19,637 nucleotides of DNA, from the NCBI GenBank assembly GCA_963552605.1, contig CAUVKI010000040.1, positions 1 to 19,637 of the forward strand, given 5' to 3'. This document shows positions 15,136 through 19,637 of the stretch, piece by piece. This stretch comes from CAUVKI01 sp963552605 (GTDB lineage: Bacteria; Bacillota; Clostridia; Tissierellales; Peptoniphilaceae). A program made the position numbers and the translations under genes. Position 1 is the first letter of the stretch, and every line of letters begins with the position of its first letter. The notes below the pieces were generated by a model. It worked only from the letters and a program-made list of their open reading frames with translations. It was not told the DNA's origin and did not search any database.

Positions 15136-16611
15136 TTATTTCACACGGAACTTAAAAATTATATCCTTTTTAAGTTTTGCATTGTCCTTTCCTCGTATAT
15201 CTTTTTTAATTACTAGATAATAGTCCTTGTTTTTTTCAAATGCCGTCTGATTTACAAAGCGTACTTTCAATTCGTCGATAAGGGTCGGCTCAATGCCTTT
15301 GAAGATAGCTCCCTCCGCGTCTTGGATAAAGAAGTTCTCGGCATTCACTGCGGACGAATCCAAAGCTCTGTCAAAGGTCACCGTCCAAGAATATTTCGGT
15401 TCGGAAATCACCTTTTCCCCAAAGAGCTCTCCTTTGGGAACCTGTTTTTCTCCTCGGCGAATAACCTTCACGGTCAAGTCAAATGAAAATTCTCCCACCT
15501 CACAATCTTTCGGCACTTCCACCTGCTTCAATGGATTATCCTTAAATGCCGCTTCACTTATTTTGGTCAACCCGTCAGGGAAACTAACCCGAGTCAATTT
15601 ATTCTGCCAGAATGCCAAATAACCGATGGTGGTTAATCCCTCAGGAAAATCCACCTCCGTCAATTGATTTTCAGTAAATGCACCGTCTCCGATGGTAGTC
15701 AAACCCTTTGAGAACTTCACTTGAGCCAATCGGTTTTTATAAAATGCCTTTTTTCCGATGTCGGTCAATCCCTCAAGAAACTCAACCTCCACCAATTGAT
15801 TGTTATAAAATGCCAATTCTCCGATGGTATTCAAACCCTTAGGGAACTTAAGTTTTGTAAATTGATTATTTTCAAACGCCTTATACCCTATACTTGTAAG
15901 CCCCTCCGAAAACTTAATCTCCGCCAACTTATTCTCCTTGAATACCTCATCTTCGATGGTGGTCAAATTTTTTGGAAGTTCCACCCGAGTCAATTGATTT
16001 TTCTCAAATGCATGACTTCCTATGGCGGTTAAGGCTTCCGGAAACTCAATCTTAATCAACTGATTTCCGGCAAATGCCTTGCTTCTGATGGCGGTCAACC
16101 TCTCCGGTAACTTTACATACTCCAATCTGTTATTAGCAAAGGCATCTTCTTCAATCGTGGTTAAAGCTTCGGGAAGTTCCACATCAGTCAGTTGATTATT
16201 GGCAAATGACCCACTTCTTATTGTGTCCAACCCTTTCGGAAACTGCACCGAAGTCAATTGATTTCCGTAAAGTGCCCAGTCTCCGATAGTAATCAATCCC
16301 TCCGGAAATTTCACGCTCCGAATTTCATAAAGATTTTTATGCGAATTGAAATCCGGTTCATAAAACGCATTTCTCCCGATGTGCTGTACCGCAACCCCGC
16401 CAATCTCCGCAGGGATAACGACGTCTTTCGGTCCGTCCACGGAATATTTGGTAATCATTCCCGTGGTAGCATCAAATTCAAAATATTTTGCGTCCGTCCA
16501 CTCGGATTTAGGCGGATAGGAATAAGACGCTTCCTCCGCTCTTACCGAAAAACCGAACACCGAAAAACACACCGCAAACAGCACCGACAATAAAACCCAT
16601 TTCTTTTTCAA
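15136..16611 (-). CDS. BspA-like leucine-rich repeat surface protein (paralogue 3)
   Basis: This 491-residue secreted protein has a signal peptide (MKKKWVLLSVLFAVCFSVFG, cut after VRA). The linker and N-terminal cap are almost identical to paralogue 2. Twelve 22-residue LRR_5 repeats, a cap (KDCEVGEFSF) and a C-terminal SbsA-type Ig-like domain follow. Its C-terminal domain is closer by eye to paralogue 1 than to paralogue 2, so the gene looks mosaic. TTG 16611 lies eight bases after GGAGG; ATG 16617, two bases after it, is the alternative. Its own promoter and terminator make it a single-gene unit. No anchoring motif is seen. Confidence 0.9.
   Translation of the reverse strand: MKKKWVLLSVLFAVCFSVFGFSVRAEEASYSYPPKSEWTDAKYFEFDATTGMITKYSVDGPKDVVIPAEIGGVAVQHIGRNAFYEPDFNSHKNLYEIRSVKFPEGLITIGDWALYGNQLTSVQFPKGLDTIRSGSFANNQLTDVELPEALTTIEEDAFANNRLEYVKLPERLTAIRSKAFAGNQLIKIEFPEALTAIGSHAFEKNQLTRVELPKNLTTIEDEVFKENKLAEIKFSEGLTSIGYKAFENNQFTKLKFPKGLNTIGELAFYNNQLVEVEFLEGLTDIGKKAFYKNRLAQVKFSKGLTTIGDGAFTENQLTEVDFPEGLTTIGYLAFWQNKLTRVSFPDGLTKISEAAFKDNPLKQVEVPKDCEVGEFSFDLTVKVIRRGEKQVPKGELFGEKVISEPKYSWTVTFDRALDSSAVNAENFFIQDAEGAIFKGIEPTLIDELKVRFVNQTAFEKNKDYYLVIKKDIRGKDNAKLKKDIIFKFRVK
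15532..16323 (-). repeat. LRR array of paralogue 3 (twelve 66-bp units)
   Basis: Twelve in-phase 22-codon units. The first two are almost the same as in paralogue 2. Later ones diverge, and two units fewer are present. Confidence 0.87.
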
Positions 16612-16645
16612 TTCCATTTCCTCCTTTGGTTTTCTTTTCTCATAA

Positions 16646-16675
16646 ATTATATTCCTTTTTTTCGCCAACTGTCAA
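16646..16675 (-). promoter_or_regulatory. Promoter of BspA-like paralogue 3
   Basis: On the minus strand consensus TTGACA (16670-16675) and consensus TATAAT (16646-16651) are separated by 18 bases. The leader to the start codon matches the one before paralogue 2 almost base for base. Confidence 0.8.
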
Positions 16676-16760
16676 AGAATTTTTCTATGGATATAAAAAC
16701 TGTATATTGAAATACTATACAAAAAAAAACGAATTAAATCGGGTCGTCAGAATTTTCCAA

Positions 16761-17936
16761 TCAGTTGTAATATAGCTTTGTGATATGATTATTTGAAAGC
16801 TTCACATTTTCCAAAGTCAGCACTTCTCCTTTTTTTATTTTTTTTACGGCTCTTGCATTTTTATCCAAGAGAGCAATCGGAATTTTTTCGGAGTTTTCGT
16901 GAAGCTCAAGTCTTCCGTAGCAGGTATATCCGCCTATTCCGTCTAAAGCTTCTCCCTCTTCCAAATCCTTTTTTGCTATCGCCGTCACATCGTTTAGTTG
17001 TTCAGTTTGGATAATCGAAGGCTCTCGGTCAAAAAACACCTGACATAGGGTTTTCGGAACTTCCATAGATGTCAAATGATAAGGGCGATACATAAGATAG
17101 TTGGGTCCCTTTCCCATTTTTAAGAATTTCATTGCAAAATCCATTTCGGGATTGTCTGTTCGGATAATGGCAAATACTCCGGGAGCAATTCCGAATACAT
17201 ATTCCAAAACTTTTTTTTTGGAAAGTATGCCGTCCGTTGATAAAATCTCCGAAATATTTTCAGTCGTTGCACTCACTCCGTGGCAGCCGGGAATATCGGG
17301 AGTAAATCCTATTGCATTTCCCACCGAACAAAGCTCAAGCATAGTATTCGTGCCGTCCACAAAAGAGGTGAGCTTTTGCGGAGACAGCCCTTTAATTTTC
17401 GCCTCTTCGGAAAGTGAATCGGGGGTTGCGAAAAAATCGAGAGGATTATTTTTTCCCTTACCTACACAGACCACTTCAAAACCCAAGAGATCGGAAAAAT
17501 CATAAAGTTCTTTGATTGCTCCGGGCTCATCGCCGAGGATACCTGAATAAACGGAGTTATTATCCGCAGCAATCTTTGCAAGTTTTGCACCCACTGCAGA
17601 ATCCGCTTCCACATTAAGGCTCACCACATCTTTTGATTTTGACAGTGCCGTTTGGGCAAAGTATGCTCCGAAGTCGGGATCTCCCGTAGAATCTATCGCT
17701 ATGTCAAAATCTCTTTCAAAGATTTTTGACAGTTCGTCCGTGAGAAACGGACGATTTTTTTTGCCCGAGAATTTTTTTTCAAGAGCAAAGAGATCTCTTC
17801 CATATATACTTACAGTTGAAAAACCCTTCAACATATTAAGCTGTGAGTATAGAATGGAGCCCATAAATCCATAGCCTAAAATGGCTATACGTATGGGATT
17901 TTTCAATTTTTCAAGTGCCTTTTTATATTGCGTCAT
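16761..17936 (-). CDS. NAD(P)-dependent dehydrogenase with C-terminal SAF-like domain (COG4091-like)
   Basis: This 391-residue protein has an N-terminal Rossmann fold with the dinucleotide loop GYGFMG at 21-26. A central catalytic region follows, including SLNVEADSAVG, GDEPGA and VDGTNTMLEL. The C-terminal stretch (about 318-385, AIAKKDLEEGEALDGIGGYT...VKKIKKGEVLTLENV) reads like an SAF/antifreeze-type domain. This layout matches the group annotated as predicted homoserine dehydrogenase with SAF domain (COG4091). True homoserine dehydrogenases have a different C-terminus, so the substrate is unknown. The start codon lies inside the end of the upstream flavoprotein gene (14-base overlap), with GAGGAG before it, so the two are translationally coupled. 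No convincing terminator follows. Confidence 0.8.
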   Translation of the reverse strand: MTQYKKALEKLKNPIRIAILGYGFMGSILYSQLNMLKGFSTVSIYGRDLFALEKKFSGKKNRPFLTDELSKIFERDFDIAIDSTGDPDFGAYFAQTALSKSKDVVSLNVEADSAVGAKLAKIAADNNSVYSGILGDEPGAIKELYDFSDLLGFEVVCVGKGKNNPLDFFATPDSLSEEAKIKGLSPQKLTSFVDGTNTMLELCSVGNAIGFTPDIPGCHGVSATTENISEILSTDGILSKKKVLEYVFGIAPGVFAIIRTDNPEMDFAMKFLKMGKGPNYLMYRPYHLTSMEVPKTLCQVFFDREPSIIQTEQLNDVTAIAKKDLEEGEALDGIGGYTCYGRLELHENSEKIPIALLDKNARAVKKIKKGEVLTLENVKLSNNHITKLYYN

Positions 17937-19152
17937 TTGATGCTCCTCTTTTCGATAAAACAGCTTTTGCCGCCTTCATTGCTGAAATCCAAGCCCAACT
18001 TAAATTATATCCTCCGCAATCTCCGTCTATGTCTAATATTTCTCCGCAGGCATATAACCCTGAAATTTTTAAACTCTCCATCGTATTCATATCAAAATCC
18101 GAAAGAGAAAGTCCTCCTTGGGTGGCTTGTGATGAAGCAAAGCCTTTATCTCCGATGATTTTAATTCTGAAGTCCGATAATATCTCGGATATTTTACTTA
18201 TCTCCGATTTTGACAGCGAACTCGACAGACGATCCTTTTCTATTCCAAGAATTTTCAAGACGGGGAGAATTATTTTTTTGTGGGTAAGTCCAATCATAGC
18301 TTTCTCCACTGTTCTCTTCCCCAAGGAGTTGAAACGCTTGGAAAGAGAAACTTCATCTATGTCTAGGAGTTTTATGCTCGCCTCGACAAGTTTTCCTTCC
18401 GAAATTTTTCTTATAACTTCACGACTTGCACTGAGCACTGCCGAGCCGGATATTCCATATGATGTGAAGAGCACATCGTCATTTTCCTTTATTATTCTCT
18501 TTCCGTCAGCTAAGAAAGAAATTTCCGTTTCAACCTTAACTCCGTCAATCGCTTTAAGATATGGAAAATCACTTTTAAGCTGAACGAGCGAGGGATATGT
18601 GGAAGTTTTTTTATGTCCGAAGTTTCTAAAAAATTTATATCCAGAGCCGTCCGAACCCGAACTTGGCACACTCATTCCCCCCGTAGCCACTAAGACATTT
18701 TTTGAAGAATAACTGTTTTTATCCGTAGTCACAAAAAAAACTTTATCATTTTTTCTAATGCTTTTTACATTTTCAGAAAGTCTTATCTCAACACCCGTTT
18801 CTTCCAATTTGAAACGGAGAACATCAAGCATTGAAGAAGCCTGCAATGAGTTTGGATACACCCGTCCGTTCTCTGCGATGTGCGGAGGAATTCCCAAATC
18901 CTCAAAGATCTTTAAAATCGTCTTTGAATTATATCCCTCTAAAAATTTTTCTATCAGTTCGGGAGATTCTCCGTGAAACTTCTCTTTGGAGAAATTCACA
19001 TTGGTATAATTGCAGCGACCGTTTCCTGTGGATAAAAGTTTTTTTCCCAAGCGATCATTTTTTTCAATTATCATCACTCTAAGTTTTTCGGAGACAAAAA
19101 TTCCTGAAAGCATTCCCGACGCTCCGCCTCCTACTATTATCAGATCATACAT
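17923..19152 (-). CDS. HI0933/BaiN-family NAD(P)/FAD-dependent oxidoreductase
   Basis: This 409-residue flavoprotein belongs to the HI0933 family, which includes YhiN and the clostridial BaiN. The N-terminal FAD-binding motif is GGGASG (8-13), followed by the family signature STGNGRCNYTN (41-51). Near the C-terminus the second FAD contact region reads YACGEILDIDGDCGGYN. Most members have no assigned physiological reaction. BaiN has been linked to bile-acid dehydroxylation, but that cannot be inferred for every homologue. The ATG start has GGGAGG seven bases upstream. It is first of a two-gene unit with the dehydrogenase. Confidence 0.9.
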   Translation of the reverse strand: MYDLIIVGGGASGMLSGIFVSEKLRVMIIEKNDRLGKKLLSTGNGRCNYTNVNFSKEKFHGESPELIEKFLEGYNSKTILKIFEDLGIPPHIAENGRVYPNSLQASSMLDVLRFKLEETGVEIRLSENVKSIRKNDKVFFVTTDKNSYSSKNVLVATGGMSVPSSGSDGSGYKFFRNFGHKKTSTYPSLVQLKSDFPYLKAIDGVKVETEISFLADGKRIIKENDDVLFTSYGISGSAVLSASREVIRKISEGKLVEASIKLLDIDEVSLSKRFNSLGKRTVEKAMIGLTHKKIILPVLKILGIEKDRLSSSLSKSEISKISEILSDFRIKIIGDKGFASSQATQGGLSLSDFDMNTMESLKISGLYACGEILDIDGDCGGYNLSWAWISAMKAAKAVLSKRGASNDAI

Positions 19153-19173
19153 TTTTCAACCTCCCGACGAGGG

Positions 19174-19202
19174 ATTTTACCACACAATTTTTACGCAAGA
19201 AA
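19174..19202 (-). promoter_or_regulatory. Probable promoter of the flavoprotein/dehydrogenase pair
   Basis: On the minus strand TAAAAT (19174-19179) has an extended -10 (TGG directly before it). A weak -35 TTTCTT lies 17 bases upstream (19197-19202). The start site would be close to the ribosome binding site, giving a short leader. Confidence 0.45.
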
Positions 19203-19280
19203 GCTGTTTTTCACAGTAAAAAAATTTTAATCGAAAAAAATATTATAAACTCAAATTTTTTAATCGTAGAACTGAGTATT

Positions 19281-19311
19281 GAATAAATAAGACACCGTGT
19301 CTTATTTATTC
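19281..19311. repeat. Perfect 15-bp inverted repeat with one-base centre
   Basis: GAATAAATAAGACAC (19281-19295) is followed by one C and then its exact complement (19297-19311). Neither strand has a T-run after it, so it is not a standard terminator. It lies between the flavoprotein promoter and the terminator of the last gene; an operator or cruciform site is possible. Confidence 0.7.
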
Positions 19312-19312
19312 C

Positions 19313-19400
19313 AAAAAAAAGAGGCTGTTGCAAAATAAAGATTGTACACAAGATGTAGTAGCATTTAACTTGTGTAAAACTTTTAAAATACAACAGTCCC
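19313..19400 (-). terminator. Long terminator hairpin of the Rpn-type gene
   Basis: On the minus strand GGGACTGTTG (19391-19400) pairs with CAACAGCCTC (19321-19330) with a bulge. An inner stem pairs ACACAAG (about 19369-19375) with CTTGTGT (about 19346-19352). Eight T residues follow (19313-19320). It begins 19 bases after the stop codon of the last gene. The outer arms resemble insertion-sequence ends, but no transposase is present. Confidence 0.7.
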
Positions 19401-19419
19401 TTCGGTCGAATTCATTTTT

Positions 19420-19623
19420 TTAAGAACTCTTAAGCGATAATTTCAGTTCCTCTATCTTTTCCCTTGAAAGCCCTGTGCCTCTTTGAACGTCTTCAATAGA
19501 GAATCCCATCTTTAGTAAATTCATCGCCGATTGAAAAAAACCTTTCTCCATTCCCTCCTGTATGCCTTTCTCTTTGGCTTTCACTATAATATCTTCCGCT
19601 ATATACTCAGCAATTGATATCAT
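19420..19623 (-). CDS. C-terminal part of an Rpn-family (PD-(D/E)XK) protein, or its internal small product
   Basis: These 67 residues match the end of Rpn-family (formerly transposase_31) proteins: an IAEYIAEDI segment, a charged KAKEKGIQEGMEKG helix, and a terminal helical pair LLKMGFSIEDVQRGTGLSRE-KIEEL. The nuclease domain would lie upstream, beyond the window. However, the frame has its own ATG at 19623 with AAGGAG eight bases before it (19632-19637, the last bases of the window). It could therefore be an independent small protein or an internal translation product. Internal C-terminal products of rpn genes are known to inhibit the full nuclease in E. coli. Which case applies cannot be decided here. 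Confidence 0.6.
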   Translation of the reverse strand: MISIAEYIAEDIIVKAKEKGIQEGMEKGFFQSAMNLLKMGFSIEDVQRGTGLSREKIEELKLSLKSS

Positions 19624-19637
19624 TTCCTCTTCTCCTT

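Noticed and set aside
13805..16323. Regular 66-base periodicity resembling an array of repeats and spacers
   Set aside because: The units are in-frame 22-codon leucine-rich repeats inside long open frames, with variation spread over the whole unit. A CRISPR array would have identical repeats and unrelated spacers.
16676..16760. Terminator of the SAF-domain dehydrogenase at the T-run complementing 16722-16730
   Set aside because: The T-run is good on the minus strand, but I found no stable stem in front of it.
19313..19403. Insertion-sequence remnant or MITE from the GAGGCTGTTG/CAACAGTCCC inverted arms
   Set aside because: The T-run and position behind the last gene explain it as a terminator. 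No target-site duplication or transposase fragment was seen.

Overview
The window looks like chromosome of a low-GC, Gram-positive anaerobe of the Clostridia/Tissierellia type, plausibly close to Peptoniphilus-like cocci. The clues are strong AGGAGG ribosome binding sites, frequent TTG/GTG starts, T-rich intrinsic terminators, a glutamate-fermentation operon and BspA-type surface proteins. Genus is inferred from gene content and style only.

Positions 1-1813 (+ strand): the window opens in the 3' end of a 5S rRNA gene, followed by its terminator. A near-consensus promoter is built into that terminator and reads into an AhpD-like (carboxymuconolactone decarboxylase family) gene and a DtxR-type metal-dependent repressor. 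A class I SAM methyltransferase gene follows; its N-terminus is out of frame with the rest.

Positions 1818-8742 (- strand): a tight operon in the order glmS-glmL-glmE-mal-mesaconate hydratase alpha-beta-citC. It encodes the methylaspartate route of glutamate fermentation. Glutamate mutase (B12-dependent GlmS/GlmE, with GlmL as the MutL-type ATPase) makes 3-methylaspartate. Methylaspartate ammonia-lyase makes mesaconate. The two-subunit Fe-S hydratase makes citramalate. CitC would activate a citrate/citramalate lyase acyl carrier, but no lyase subunit gene is present. A PaaI-type thioesterase gene (8827-9246) with its own promoter and terminator lies upstream.

Positions 9247-11818 (+ strand): a strong promoter with a leader of about 260 nt, carrying a possible 28-codon ORF, a short direct repeat and a near-perfect hairpin. 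It drives two overlapping genes of unknown function, a secreted protein and a lipoprotein. The unit ends at a perfect bidirectional terminator.

Positions 11825-16675 (- strand): three paralogous secreted BspA-like proteins made of 22-residue leucine-rich repeats plus a C-terminal SbsA-type Ig-like domain. The outer one has its own promoter and terminator; the other two form an operon. Their mosaic similarity suggests duplication and gene conversion.

Positions 16761-19637 (- strand): an HI0933/BaiN-type flavoprotein overlaps a COG4091-like NAD(P)-dependent dehydrogenase with a C-terminal SAF-like domain. After an A/T-rich region with a perfect 15-bp palindrome and a long terminator hairpin, the window ends in the C-terminal part of an Rpn-family protein, which has its own ribosome binding site.

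No tRNA, CRISPR array, intact insertion sequence or cobalamin riboswitch was seen.
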